Positions 1 through 10,981 of a DNA stretch of 64,000 bases are shown here, piece by piece. Under the pieces are notes generated by a model. That model ran no database searches. It was not told the origin of the DNA and saw nothing but the letters and a program-made list of their open reading frames with translations. This stretch comes from Bog-473 sp963754445. Lineage in GTDB: Bacteria > Actinomycetota > Acidimicrobiia > Acidimicrobiales > RAAP-2. Position 1 is the stretch's first letter, and each line of letters opens with the position of its first letter. The stretch is from contig CAVWFT010000001.1 in the NCBI GenBank assembly GCA_963754445.1, positions 2,108,001 through 2,172,000 of the forward strand, written 5' to 3'. The position numbers and the translations under genes were made by a program.

Positions 1-373
1 CTTCGAGATAAATGGGCACATGAGCGTCGCCCTCTGCAGCCACGATCCGACGAAGCACGACGGCGCAGGAGGGATCTGACGGCATTGCCAGTGCCTCTCG
101 ACATTCGACTATGCCCTCATCGGTCACCCAACGGCTTCGCCAGATAAGGGACCGGGTTCGTAGTAACCGCCCCAGACGAACCGGGACCTCGGGGTGACGG
201 CATAGGTACCGAATCCGCCGATCAGAGAGCTGAATATCGACGGGCTGTCCCAACTCGGGACACACAGCCAGCTGATGTCACCCTCGGACCAATGAGTGCC
301 CCCCGCTCCCCGTCGGCGAGCAAGGCGTACTCGAGCAGGACATGGGGCGGGAACTCGCGGCTTCCCGTTTCAT
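1..373 (-). CDS. GH15 family glycoside hydrolase (glucoamylase/trehalase-like), N-terminal part, frameshifted, runs off the left edge
   Basis: Only the N-terminus is in the window. Translating the minus strand gives PPHVLLEYALLADGERGALI, then, one frame over, GDISWLCVPSWDSPSIFSSL, and then DEGIVECREALAMPSDP. These match in order the start of actinobacterial GH15 proteins (the EYALLADGERGALVGP...WLC block followed by the IVECREAL block). These are intracellular enzymes acting on alpha-glucosidic bonds. One base is missing near 300 and another near position 360. The ATG at 371-373 overlaps the stop of the upstream small membrane gene (ATGA), which argues for translational coupling. The catalytic glutamates lie beyond the left edge, so activity cannot be judged. 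Family assignment is fairly sure; substrate is not. Confidence 0.7.
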
Positions 374-659
374 CCTCGCATGGAGACGCCGATGGCGATC
401 GACACCAGCGCGACTGCGGCGGCGACGCCGCGCTACGCCGGTGGGACCGGCTGGCGACGGCGGCGGCGGCCATCGTCGATCCGTGCACGGCATCGACAAC
501 CGTTCCCAGGACGAGGACGTCCTCCGAGGGATCCGCGGCCAGCCAACCTCCTTGCCCGAGGAGGCGGAGACCGAGGACACGGACCAACCAGCTTGGTGGG
601 TGGCGTACCCTCCCCGCCGCCCTCTCGGCAATCGGCCTGGGAAAGGCCAGGAGCGTCAC
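370..659 (-). CDS. small integral membrane protein, frameshifted
   Basis: The GTG start at 659 overlaps the stop of the upstream SDR (GTGA), and the TGA at 370-372 overlaps the ATG of the GH15 gene. The protein is therefore the middle member of a three-gene coupled operon. The readable parts are WLVRVLGLRLLGQGGWLAA, then VLVLGTVVDAVHGSTMAAAA and, after a one-base shift near 440, a last hydrophobic segment AAAVALVSIAIGVSMRG. That gives about 95 residues and roughly three membrane helices. The pattern resembles small uncharacterised actinobacterial membrane proteins with a VDALHxxSM segment. I know no function for them. The frame shift and the lack of a named family limit confidence. Confidence 0.5.
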
Positions 660-1708
660 TCCAAGGCGCCCTGCCCGATACCGAACACCCGCTTGGCGTT
701 CATCGTCGGCGCCTGGACACTAGGGCGAGCCCCGAGCAGTGACGTGATCCCGATGCCCATCGCCTTGTGATGGTCGGAGGACCAGAGCTGCGGGTCACGG
801 TCGTGGGACTTCCCGTCGAAGATTCCGTGGGCGCCATAGTCTCTCCCCCCTTGCCCGTCAGCCGGATCCCAGAGGTTGGCCGGCGCATCCGGGCGCTGAG
901 GCTCTGACGCCTGCTGGGACGAAAATCCGGTCTTGGCGAGATCGCGGTCCAATACCCCCGGCGCAACCGCGTTTGCGGCCAGGGTTGCCATGGTGGACAC
1001 GCCGACCCCAATATTCACGCCGCCGCGGGTGGTCGGCGGCAAAGAGGACACCGCGAGCGGCAAACTCTGGCTGATAGATCGGCGGCACCGGCTGCGCCTG
1101 CCGGGGGGCGGTGACGACAGCGCGGCGAATTGCGGGGTGTTCACCGCCGGCATCTGCGCCATGGTCACGTGCACGTTGCTCTTCTCGTGGAGCAACTCGC
1201 ACCGCAACGCCTCGTTGAGCACCTGGATGGCGTGCTTTGCCCCGCAATATGCGCTCTGAAGCGGAATTCCGCGGTACGCCAAGGCAGAGCCGACCTGAAC
1301 GATCGTGCCACGGTCGCACGGGGCTTCATGTACTTCAACGCCGCCATCGTGCCGTAGACGTAACCCAGATAGCTGACCTCCGTGACCCGCTTGTATTCGT
1401 CAGGTTCAATCTGATCGAACGGAGCGAAGACTGATGTGAAGGCAACGTTGACCCAGATCTCAATTGGCCGGGGAACGAGTTCGACCCTGTACGCGGCCAC
1501 CTGAACTTGTTTGGCCTCTGCGACGTCAGTCTCGATGCAGAGGGCATGGCCTCCCGCTCGGCGCACGTCCTCGGCCGCTCCATCGAGTCCGGCCGTTCCC
1601 CGAGCTACCAAGGCCACCGAAGATCCCCGCGCCCCATACGCCCGAGCCACGAGCGCGACCGATTCCACCGCTCGCTCCGGTGACCACAACTATCTGACTT
1701 TCTGCCAC
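656..1708 (-). CDS. short-chain dehydrogenase/reductase, long form, frameshifted
   Basis: An SDR of about 340 residues rebuilt from several frames. It has the NAD(P)-binding motif VVVTGASGGIGRA right after the start, DVAEAKQVQVAA, IEIWVNVAFTSVF (the NNAG position is changed to NVAF), YLGYVYGTMAAL, and the catalytic SAYCGAKHA (Tyr and Lys) near residue 160. The C-terminal extension beyond the usual 250 residues (ANAVAPGVLDRDLAKTGF, LWDPADGQGGRDYGAHG) is seen in membrane-associated actinobacterial SDRs. Frame changes are needed near 1640, 1310, 1120 and 1010. The stop overlaps the start of the small membrane protein gene. The substrate is unknown. Confidence 0.72.
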
Positions 1709-2033
1709 ACGACCTCCTGCTGGAAAGTGCTACCCGTCGATGCCCCACCGAAACGCAATCAGATGCGGCCCGGCCGCCAGAGCTGCGAATTCGCGAATCG
1801 AATGCGAAATCGTTTCGGCTGCGCCGAGCCGGGTAGTTCCTCAAGCGGTCACCCGAAAGGTGGCTGGTCGCCGGAGAGAAAGTTGTTTCTCTCCGAGTCG
1901 GTCTGGTGTTGGCCCGTCGCCGCATCGACAGCCCTCACGGGAGTCGCGACGCGGCTCGGTATGTCGGGCTGTTCGAGGGGGAGGCTGTGCGCTGCCGAAA
2001 GTATCGGAGGCGTTCGGATGGGGAGGTATTCAA
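1709..2033. other. intergenic region between the divergent SDR and hydrophobic-protein genes
   Basis: A 325-base stretch with no convincing gene. It must hold the SDR promoter (minus strand) and the leader of the 54-residue hydrophobic protein (plus strand). The plus-strand transcript could fold into three consecutive hairpins at 1816-1831, 1850-1862 and 1872-1895. Open frames through it have no recognisable motif and overlap the hairpins. Confidence 0.5.
1872..1895 (+). promoter_or_regulatory. strong hairpin in the leader of the small hydrophobic protein
   Basis: CGGAGAGAAA at 1872-1881 and TTTCTCTCCG at 1886-1895 are perfect inverted repeats around a GTTG loop. Two smaller hairpins precede it (CGGCT/AGCCG at 1816-1831 and CACC/GGTG at 1850-1862). 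There is no T run after the stem, so it is not a classic terminator. It lies 138 bases before the ATG at 2034 and may be part of a structured 5' leader. Confidence 0.4.
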
Positions 2034-2198
2034 ATGTTGCTGATTCTTGCTCTGTTGCTGGTGCTGATTCTCTTCGGTGCGGGATTCGCGGTCCACGTCT
2101 TGTGGATTCTCGCCGCCATCTTCCTCGTGGTCTGGGTCATTGGATTTGCGATCGGACGCGGAGAGGGTGCTGGTTCGCATCGCTTCTTCAGGTGGTAG
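2034..2198 (+). CDS. 54-residue hydrophobic membrane protein
   Basis: The ATG at 2034 follows a clear ribosome-binding site GGGAGGT (2021-2027) with 6 bases of spacing. The product is almost entirely two hydrophobic segments, MLLILALLLVLILFGAGFAV and VLWILAAIFLVVWVIGFAIG, followed by a short polar tail ending HRFFRW. This matches the small 'hydrophobic protein' family common in actinobacteria (LFGxGF ... LWxxAxxxLxxWxxGF ... RW). No biochemical role is established for that family. It is one of the few unbroken genes in the left third of the window. Confidence 0.72.
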   Translation: MLLILALLLVLILFGAGFAVHVLWILAAIFLVVWVIGFAIGRGEGAGSHRFFRW

Positions 2199-2371
2199 TC
2201 GTCCCACCAATGTCTCGCAGTCGCAACTCCGCCTCGTCCGAAGTCGACCGGCGAGGCGGGGCGGCGAGACACCTCGACGGCTCAGATCCGTCCAAGTGAA
2301 GAGAGGTCCCACCGGGAACCTCTGGCGCCCCGCCCCCACGCGGGACGTCCGTGACCTGTCGCTGTTGACCT

Positions 2372-3431
2372 GTGGCGCGGCTTCGACGATCTGACCGGTC
2401 GAGACCGGGGATCGCGAGGCGACGGCGCGGTCGTGGGTTCAGCTATGCCCATCCGGATGGGACACCGGTGACCGAGACGGATGTCCTCGAGCGGATTCGC
2501 TCCCTGGCGGTGCCCCCCGCCTGGAACGATGTGTGGATCTGCCCGTGGCCGAACGGACACATCCAAGCCGTGGGGACAGACGCCGCCGGCCGGCGGCAAT
2601 ACCTGTACCACGACCAGTGGCGGACTGAACACGACCGAAGGAAGTTCGACAAGGTGCGTGACTCACGAGCCGCGTCTACCGAAGCTTCGCACAGTCGTAC
2701 GCCGGGACCTGACCCCGGGAGGGACTTTGCAGAGAACGGGTGTTGGCCGCGATAAGTTCCGCCTCCTCGATGTCGGGTTCTTCCGGGTCGGTGGCGAGGA
2801 ATACGCCCACGAGCACGAGACCTTCGGTGTCGCAAGCCTCCGCAAGGAGCACGTGCATATCCACAATGGGGTGATGGTCTTCAAATACGCCGCCAAAGGT
2901 GACTCGTGCGGACAGGTGGAGATTCGGGATCCGCAAGCCCATCACGTCGTCACCGCCTTGCTCCGACGTCGATCTGGTGGTGCGAATCTCTTCGTCTACA
3001 AACGAGGCAGAGACTGGTACGAGGTGCACGCTCCCGATGTGAACGACTACATCAAGGCTGCCGTCGGCGAACAATTCACGGCAAAGGACTTCCGGACCTG
3101 GTCCGCCACTGTTGTGGCAGCGGAGGCGCTGTCAGAGCACGAGCCCGCCCTCGAGTCGACCGCAGAGCGCCGCCATACCGTTGCCGAAGCCGTCGCGACC
3201 GTCGCCCAGCAACTCGGGAACACGCCCGCAGTCAGCCGCTCCTCCTATATCGATCCTCGGGTCGTCGAATCATTCCTGGCAGGAGAAACGATCAGTGGAA
3301 CTCGCCCACCGAATCCGCAACGGGGAAAACAGCGGCGTCACAATGCCCCCGTTGGTGACGGGATACGAGCAAGAGAGAGGGCGGTCTTGCATCTGCTCGA
3401 GAAGGACGAAGGACGCTCCGGCAACGGCTGA
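2372..3431 (+). CDS. DNA topoisomerase IB, frameshifted
   Basis: The N-terminal domain reads RRGRGFSYAHPDGTPVTETD, then VPPAWNDVWICPWPNGHIQA and GRRQYLYHDQWR, the typical opening of bacterial type IB topoisomerases. After frame changes near 2655 and 2750 come LLDVGFFRVGGEEYA, SLRKEHVHI (first catalytic Arg), FTAKDFRTWSATVVAAEAL (second catalytic Arg) and SRSSYIDPRVVE, where the Tyr encoded at 3246-3248 (about residue 292) is the expected nucleophile. The enzyme relaxes supercoils by forming a 3'-phosphotyrosyl link. The total of about 350 residues fits the family. The last 40 residues are uncertain because another shift is possible near 3300. Confidence 0.82.
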
Positions 3432-3452
3432 CTCCGCGACCCCCGTCCCAGA

Positions 3453-4384
3453 TCAGCCCGCCACGACCCGGAAGCCCACATTCCCACTCGAACTGTCGGG
3501 TTCGTTGCCGAATCGAGCAGACACCCGGTACCGCCGGCAGTACGACGCGTGGCAGAGTGGAACCACCCCGCATGACGCGGATCGCACCGGACTCGGGTCC
3601 TCTGGGCGCCCCCAGCGGTGATGCCTTGTAGTAGCCCGTGTCGAGCCAGTCGGCACACCATTCCCAGACATTGCCGCACACGTTGAACAGGCCGTATCCG
3701 TTCGGTGAGAACGCGTCGACGGGTGCAGTGCCGAGATAGCCGTCGTCCCGGTGTTCGTCCTCGGGAAGTCTCCTTGGAAGACATTCATCCGATGTGACCC
3801 GCCGGGCTCGAGCTCGTCTCCCCACGGGAACGGCCGCCCTCCAGACCGCCCCGGGCGGCCACCTCCCACTCCGCTTCCGTGGGCAGCCGGGTCCCCGAGT
3901 AGGCGCAGAACGCCTGGGCATCGTTCCAGGACACGTGGCGGCGGGATGCTCGGTCGCGTCGAGACGTCCGAGTGTGGTCCTTCGGGGTGGCGCCAATCGG
4001 CCCCCATGACCTGGCGCCACCACTCCGCGCCCTGGACACCCCTCGTGGGGGGAACTCGTCGGGCAGCAACCCCACGAACACGAACGACCACCCGTATCTC
4101 TCGGCGTCGGTCACCCAACCGGTGGCATCGACGGAACTCGGCGAACTGGACGTTGGTCACGCTGTACGCGGCGAGGCGGAAGGCCGACAGTTCGACGTCG
4201 TGCACGGGGCCCTCGCCGTCATTGGGATATGACCACGTCGACTCGTCGCCGATGCGGAAGCATTTGAGACAATAGGAACGAGCGACGGGAACCGTTCTGC
4301 ACTCCTCGTTAGGCTGGCTATCTCACGACCATCGTCCGGAGCATCTACGTTGCCCCGACCGGGGGCGCAGCAGGCGTCGGTCAT
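3453..4384 (-). CDS. formylglycine-generating enzyme (sulfatase-modifying factor), frameshifted
   Basis: About 310 residues of the SUMF1/FGE family. From the N-terminus: MTDACCAPGRGN, FRIGDEST, DGEGPVHDVELSAFRLAAYS, TNVQFAEF, GWSFVFVGLLPDEFPPRGV, DWRHPEGPHS, HVSWNDAQAFC, TRLPTEAEWEVAARGGLEG, CGNVWEWCADW, RVMRGGS and LCHASYCRRYRVSA, which keeps both active-site cysteines. These pieces fall in different frames, with breaks near 4255, 4130, 3990, 3790 and 3550. The enzyme oxidises the Cys of the CxPxR motif in sulfatases to formylglycine. Its likely clients here are the two CSPTR sulfatases at 24.7 and 35.1 kb. Its ATG overlaps the upstream hydrolase stop (ATGA). Confidence 0.87.
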
Positions 4385-5927
4385 TGATCGGTCGCTTTCA
4401 GGCGCCGGCAGCCCTCCGAACAGGCCTGCCCGGAGTCGAATATCTGTTCCAGCTGGCGCACATGGGTCGGCTTGAGTTCCATCGACCCGACGGGCCCACA
4501 CGGAGACCGAGGCTTGGCCGAATAGGGCCGCATTGAATTGCGAAATGGCCGCTCGCGTTCACCGCCAGCCATGATCTCGTCCTCGTCATCGGCCAGAATG
4601 AATCCCGACAGCACCGACCGATCGAGTGCGGTCGCGAACCGTTCCATGTACTCGGTGCGTCCACCGGGATAGAGGCCCTCCAGGACGCCGGCTTCGAAGA
4701 CAGTCGTCGCCCCGAAGAGCAGGTCGAATGTGGCTGCCCTCGCTGTCCGCCTCACGGAGTCCCGAATGGACGGCGACCGGAGCGTCGACCCACGGTGTGC
4801 GGACGCCTCCCCGTAGGGACCGAGGGCGCTCGAGGAGCAGGCTGGATGCTTCGGCATCCGGCGACGAAGTCTGCCGGCAGCTGGAGGTGCCGGCTCGACC
4901 CCGCGTGACCAGCGCCCCAAGTCCGCCGAGCACGGACTGCAGGACGTAGTGCATCTGCCAGGAGCTGTTGTACGTCGGACCAACCCCTCCCGCGCCATCT
5001 CCGGGCGTGGCTGGATCCGAGAGTTCGGCGAGTGGGATATCGCCGTTGTCGCGCAGAGCGACCTGGAGCCCATAGGTGTCGAAATCAGCGGCGCCCGCCA
5101 CCTCCCACAACCGGAAGGTCTCGGTGTCGGGTTGCCGCGCCCGGCCGCCGCCGAGCAGCACCACGTCGGTCTCGCTCTGCACGGTCAGAACAGAGACGCG
5201 CACATCGCTCCGCACACGGTGCCGTCCGATCCGGTGCTCGCCGTACTGCCAGGGTGCGAACCCACCATCGAGCGGCATGGGCACGGCACCACGACCAGTG
5301 AACCAGGCAGCCATCGATCACCTTGTCATGGGGATCGATGGCGTTGAGGTAGGTGACGAGCGCCATCGCGGACTGCGAAGAGCCCATGGCGAGCACAGAA
5401 CCTGTCCCTCCGGCCAGGCCCAGCTGGTCCCGCACGGCCACGATCGCCTGCGTGAAGATGTCATAGGCATAGGCATCGCCCGGGTGGGCAAGCCGACGGT
5501 AGCGCTCGGGGTCGACGGCTTTGAGGTGCATCCCCAGATCCAGGCCGACTCCGTCGATACCCACCTTCTGGGCGGACACTCCGGCCCACGCGTCGCCCGT
5601 TCGCATGAGGTGTCGATGGGCGTAGAGCCACCCCGGTGCGGCATCGAGGCCTCCGCTGACATTGAGCCACTCGACATGGACGGAACCGCTGAAGGACGCC
5701 ATGTCGAGTGGCCGATACAGCACGAGGCGGGTCACATAGTTCGTGCTGTCCGCAGGCTCGACGAGCCACTCACCATCGTCGGCCGGCTCGGTCAGATGGC
5801 GATAGGACCTCGCCGTTCCGAAGAGGAAGTACTCCTCGCCGACATACCCTTGGGACTCCAGGTCGAAGGACGTCGTCCACAGGACGAACGGTCCGGGAAC
5901 GGGTCCCTCAACGCGGACGTTTCCCAC
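4381..5927 (-). CDS. alpha/beta hydrolase domain-containing protein, frameshifted
   Basis: A protein of about 515 residues starting with GTG at 5927. The N-terminal part carries YVGEEYFLFGTARSYR, TNYVTRLVLYRP and VHVEWLNVSGGLDAAPGW. The nucleophile elbow MGSSQSAMALVTYLNAIDP (Ser near residue 205) and the late block GGVRTPWVDAPVAVHSGL are hallmarks of the large 'alpha/beta hydrolase domain' family of uncharacterised actinobacterial esterases. Breaks occur near 5290, 4940 and 4730. It lies in a minus-strand operon after the Gfo/Idh/MocA gene (short overlap) and before the FGE gene (4-base overlap). An esterase or lactonase role is likely; the substrate is unknown. Confidence 0.72.
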
Positions 5928-6979
5928 CTCTCACCCCGCTCCCGCATGCGCCGCGGCGCCAACCCGGCGTCACAATGACGCGGCTCGACGAGGAATCGGG
6001 GTGATCCACACCACGAATCCGACTGAGCACCGCATCGAGAACCTCGAGCACGGCGATGGTCTCGGAGAGAGGATTCAGCTCGTGCTCCCGGCGTCCTGCC
6101 GCGATGGCCTCGCTCGCCGCCCGGAGCATCGGCACGTATCCAGACCCCTCCGTCGGCGCTTCGTATCGGGACTGTGAGAAATCCGCCGCCTTCAGCGTGA
6201 ATCCCGGCGGCGACCACGAAATCGGATCGAGCACGATCTGGCCCTGCGTACCGCAAATGGCCGCGTCCATCGGGAGGAACGCCGTGATCGAGGTGGCCAG
6301 GAGCGCGCTCGGCGCCGTTCGGGTACCCGAACAACATGGTGGACTCCGTGTCCACGCCCGTGTCGAGGAGTTGGCCACGGGCCTCTATCGATGTTGGCCT
6401 TCCCAGGAAGAGCTGGGCCAGGGTGGCGCAATAGACCCCCTGGTCGAGCACGCTGCCCGCGCCGAGCTCCGCATTCCACATTCGATCTTCGGGGTCGTAG
6501 GCAAAGGCGAATCCGACGGTGGCCACGACGTTTCGCACCTCGCCGATCGCGCCCTCCTCGACCAACTGCACCGCCCGACGAATGGATGGGTTGAACCGGG
6601 TCCACATCGCTTCCATCAAGAAGACGTCGGCGTCCAGCGCGAGCCGGGCCAGTGTGCGCGCCTCCCCGGAGGTCATCGTCAGCGGCTTCTCGACGACGAC
6701 ATGCTTCCCGGCCTCCATGGCCATCTTGGCCATGGAGAAATGTTCCGAATGCGGTGTGGCGATGTAGACCACGTCGACGTCGGGCGCGGCCCACAGATCG
6801 TCGAGCTCGACGACGACGTTCGGGATCCGCCACTCTGCCGCGAATGCCTGTCCCTTCTCCAGGGTCCGTGAGGCGACTGTGGTGAGCTCCACGTTCTCGG
6901 TCAGTTCGAAATCGCGGGCAATGACACTGGCCATTCCGCCCGTACCGATCATCGCCCACCGCGTGACGTCAGGCGCCAT
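5908..6979 (-). CDS. Gfo/Idh/MocA family NAD(P)-dependent oxidoreductase, frameshifted
   Basis: The N-terminal Rossmann domain opens with WAMIGTGGMASVIARDF and continues with VVYIATPHSEHFSMAKMAME and the signature GKHVVVEKPLTM, whose EKP lysine is the conserved catalytic residue (about 100). The C-terminal domain begins FLMEAMWTRFNPSIRRAV and includes GVYCATLAQLFLG. A single frame change near 6310 joins it to AAICGTQGQIVLD and SETIAVLEVLDAVLSRIR. The total of about 355 residues is normal. The family oxidises or reduces sugars and polyols, or trans-dihydrodiols. The neighbouring GH38 mannosidase makes a sugar substrate the better guess. Confidence 0.83.
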
Positions 6980-7066
6980 TCCGCACTCCGATCTCGGGAG
7001 GTCGACGGCCCGTGACAGACACCGAAAGGCTTCCCAGAAGGCGCAGCCCGGGTGCCGATGGGCAGC

Positions 7067-10054
7067 TCACGAGACCGCGAAGCGGAGCGTCACCAACTCG
7101 AACGGTGTGAGCTCGAATTCCACGCTGCCGTCTCGGCTCTCGAGCGGGGCCACGGTCCGCTCCAGCACGTCAGTACGGCTGACCGAGACGAAGGGTCGGT
7201 CGAGCGTGACCCGCACCGGCCCCCTGGTCCCCCACACCTCGCACAGCCGCACGACCACGGCGTCGCCCGAGTCCGCCCATTTGACCGCCTCGACGCTCAC
7301 CCCGGGCCGATCGATCGTGAGCACCCTCCCGTCGCCCCGACCCGGTGCGAAACGCAAGGGCAGGTTGAACCACTCCGCCTGCGCAATGACTCCGCCGGGG
7401 GCCCGCAGGTCCCCCTTGTGGGGCAGCAACGCGTAGGCGAAGTGGTGCGTGCCTTGGTCGGCCTCGGGGTCGGGCCATCCCGGACCGCGGAGGAGCGACA
7501 GCCGCATGACGTCCCCGATGACGTCGTAGCCGTATTTGCAGTCGTTCAGCAACGCCACGCCGTAACCGGGCTCGCTCAAATCGGCCCATCGATGCCCGCA
7601 GACCTCGAATCGCGCCTCGTCCCAGCTCGTGTTGACCACGGTCGGGCGCTCGATGTGACCGTGCTGTATTTCGAAGGTGGCCCGGGTCGACCTGATGGCC
7701 ACCGGGAATGCCACCTTCAAGAATTTGTGTCGCTCGTGCCAGTCGACCTCGGTGTGGAACTCGAGGCGGCGCGAGCCAGCGGTCATGCGCATGGTCTGGC
7801 GGATGGCGGAATCCCCGAAGTGCCGGGAGAACCGAACGCCGGCCCGTCGTGGATCCCTCTCCACGATCTCGACCTCATCCACCGCCACCAGATCACGCAT
7901 CTGGTCCAGGTAGCTGCGGTCCACGTCCCAGGCATCGAAGAAGCCGCGGATTGTCCTCGTGGAGCTGGAACAGATTCGCCCTCCGTCCGGCCGCGATGAC
8001 TTCCCGGCGTTCTTCGAGGTCCCAGAGTGAGGTGAGGAGCCCGTCGCCGTCCCAGGTCACACGGAGCAGTCCGTTCTGCATCCACCCCTCCCCCACCTCG
8101 ACGGAGACGAAGTCGGTCTCCTTTGCGTGGCCCACTTCCGACCAGCCGCACGCCGGAACCGTGACGAACGCGAGCGATCCGTCGGGAAGCTCCGCCACCT
8201 CGCTCCGGTCGCTCGACGCAGCGTTGAAGGCCACGACCGCGTCGCCGGCCGTGGCCAATGCAGCACCCGCGTGAGCCACCGCGTCGAGGGATTCCGCGAT
8301 GATCGACGACGCGACCGCCAACACCTCGGCGTGATCCGCCCGCGTGTCCTCGTAGACCCAATGAATGCTGGAGCCGGGAAGGATGTCGTGGAACTGATGG
8401 AGCAGGAGAAGCTTCCAGACCCGATCGATGTCCTGGCGCCGGTCCAGGGACGCGGCTACCGACCACATCTCTGCCGCCCTGAGTGCCTCCTCGCCCCTGC
8501 GGTTGGCGTACTTCACGTCAGCGTGGGTGGTGTAGGTGGCTCGATGAGCTTCGAGGTAGAGCTCGCCCACCCAGACCGGGAGGTCGCCGGCTACATCACG
8601 GAGGCGCTCGAAGAACCCACGCACGCTGCCTAGCTCCACTTTCGGCAAGCCTTGGAGATCGGCCGTTCGACGGTACCGCTCGAGCATGGTGGCCGTGGGT
8701 CCCCCGCCGCCGTCTCCGTGCCCGTAGAGGTAGAGACCGAGGCCGACGCCGTCGGACCCGACGACGAGCTCGCTCGCGTCGAAGTTCCCGCTGTACGTGT
8801 TCGCCGGCGGGAAGTGGGACAGGAGCCGGCTTCCGTCGTGGCCTTCCCACCAGAAGGTGCCGTGCGGGAACGGGTTGGTGTCGTTCCAGCTCATCTTCTG
8901 GGTCACGAGTGCATCGACGCCGGCCTCCTTGGCGATCTGCGGCAGTGCAGCCGAATAGCCGAACACGTCGGGTATCCACAGCTCGTGCGTTTCGATTCCG
9001 AACTCCTCGAGGAAGAATCGCTTCCCGAACACGAGCTGTCGGACGAGCGACTCGCCGGACGGCACGTTGGTATCCGGTTCGACCCACATGCCTCCCACCG
9101 GCTCCCAACTCCCACCGGCGACCCGTTCCTTGATCCTCTCGAAGAGCTCGGGATAGTGGTCCTTGATCCACTGCGTACTGGGCGGCCTGGCTGCACACGA
9201 AGTGATGGTCGGGGTAGCGCTCCAGCAGGGCCAGCTGGTTGGAGAAGGTTCTGGCACACTTGCGCAGCGACTCCCTCACCGGCCAGAGCCAGGCGCTGTC
9301 GATGTGGGCATGTCCCACCGCGACGACGGTCGAGCCCGACTCGGAGGGGGAACCCAGGACTGGCAACAGGGCGGCTCTCGCCGCCGCGGCCGAACCTCCG
9401 ACGTCGTGAGGATCTACGAGTTCGAAGGCCGTCGTCAACGGCCCGCTGGATCTCGGCGGATCGATCCGGTGCCGACGAGGCCAGGTCCAAGAGGACGGTC
9501 ACGTCGAGGTCGAGGGCCTGGACCTGTCGGTCGACGGTCGCCAGGTCGGCCATAGCGAGACGGTAGAGAGGCGCTCCGTCGTAGTCGGGCATGAGAAGCG
9601 GCCACTCCCCCCGGAGGCGCCAGGGCGGGATCGGGTTGGCCGCCGCCTCGACGTAGAAATCGACTTGCTCGCTGCCCGCGGCATCTCCGGCGAGCAGATA
9701 CTCACGGTGCTCATGGTGAAGTCCATGGACGATGTGCCCGTGACCGTCCCAAATCAGCCCCTCCGCCGTGAAGCCCACCACCTCGTCGCCGCCGAGGTGG
9801 ATCAGGGCCACGACTTCGGACCCGGCCCACGAGTCGGGCACGGTGGCTCGAAATCGGAACCAGGAGGTGTCCCACATGCCGCCCCACGCGCCACCGATCT
9901 CGAACGGCGTGAAGGGGCGACGTAGGGCCATTTCCGCCGGAATGGGTTCACCATGGAGATGGTGGGCCGACACCTCGAACGGAGTACGCCGCCAGTACAC
10001 CGCCGGGCGCACCACGGACGCGAGGAACTCGGACACCGCACTCAGTCCTGACAT
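7067..10054 (-). CDS. GH38 alpha-mannosidase, frameshifted
   Basis: About 995 residues, the usual size for bacterial GH38 enzymes. The N-terminal beta domain includes GGAWGGMWDTSWFRFRATVP. The catalytic domain starts VAVGHAHIDSAWLWP (zinc ligands His and Asp, about residue 248) and contains the nucleophile Asp in ELWIPDVFGYSAALPQIAKE (about 362), VTQKMSWNDTNPFP, and LLLLHQFHDILPGSSI (a conserved late motif). The C-terminal beta-sandwich runs to TPFELVTLRFAVS. Three breaks near 9420, 9180 and 7930 separate otherwise long open stretches. The enzyme removes terminal alpha-mannose. It is followed on the same strand by the Gfo/Idh/MocA gene. Confidence 0.87.
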
Positions 10055-10227
10055 GACGCCTCCTTTCGGGCGTCAGCAGCCTTCCCGGCCGAGGTCGTAC
10101 CCAAGGCGGTGCACGTCCCTTCCAATCTTCTCTCTCCGATCACGATTGACGTTGTGCAGCGATCAGTCCCCATTTCAACACGGACAACACCACACCACAT
10201 CGACCGGCGTCGAAATCGGCGCGTCCC

Positions 10228-10981
10228 TCACAGGACAGATCGACCGACAGGGGTCAGTCTCTTCTCGCCCTCTCCCAGATAGTGATCAATGAGCTCTGGC
10301 CCCGCATCGACTGCCCGTCCCGACCAGCCGACACGGCCGCGGCTGAGGATCACGCACGTATCGGCAAACGAGAGGGCGCGATGCACGAATTGCTCGCTCA
10401 GCACCAGCGACACGCCCGCCCGTCGAATCTCTTCCAGGCTGGTAAAGACAGCCTCGACGACCTGGGGTGCGAGACCAAGCGACATCTCGTCGGCGATGAT
10501 GAGCTTGGGCTCGACGGCCACAGCCCGCGCCAGGGCGAGCATTTGCTGCTCGCCACCCGAAAGGCTGCCGGCCCGTTGCGAGCGCCGGTCTCCCAGGAGG
10601 GGGAACATCGCGATCACCCGATCGATGGCCGTCGGACGTTCGGATCGGCGCTCCTGTGCGACCGCCATTTTGAGGTTCTCGATGACGGTCAAACCCGGGA
10701 AGACGCCACGGCCTTCAGGGATATAGGTGTAGTTCGTGCCTGCGCACGTTGTGTGCGGGCAGACCGGTGATCTCCCCGCCGTCGAAAACGACCGTGCCGC
10801 ACGACGGCGCCACGAGTCCGGAGAGGACCCCGCGCCAGCGTGCTCTTTCCGGCCCCGTTGGCCCCGAGCACGGCGAGCACCGAACCGAAGTCGAGCTGGA
10901 GACCCACGCCGAAGAGCGCCTGGGATGTTCCATAGTGGACACTGAGCTCTTCGACCTCGAGAAATTGGCCCGCACCCTCAT
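10228..10981 (-). CDS. livF: LIV-type (branched-chain amino acid family) ABC transporter ATP-binding protein, LivF type, frameshifted
   Basis: The Walker A motif GANGAGKST lies near residue 40. A frame change near 10830 leads to LVAPSCGTVVFDGGEITGLP and, after another near 10730, to TVIENLKMAV, the ABC signature LSGGEQQMLALARA, Walker B KLIIADEMSLGLAP and the late VLSEQFVHRAL. About 245 residues, as expected for LivF. The start is taken at the ATG overlapping the LivG stop (ATGA), which needs a further one-base repair near 10960. It powers uptake together with the LivG-like ATPase and the fused permease just upstream. The gene symbol is by family similarity only; the cargo may not be an amino acid. 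Confidence 0.82.
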
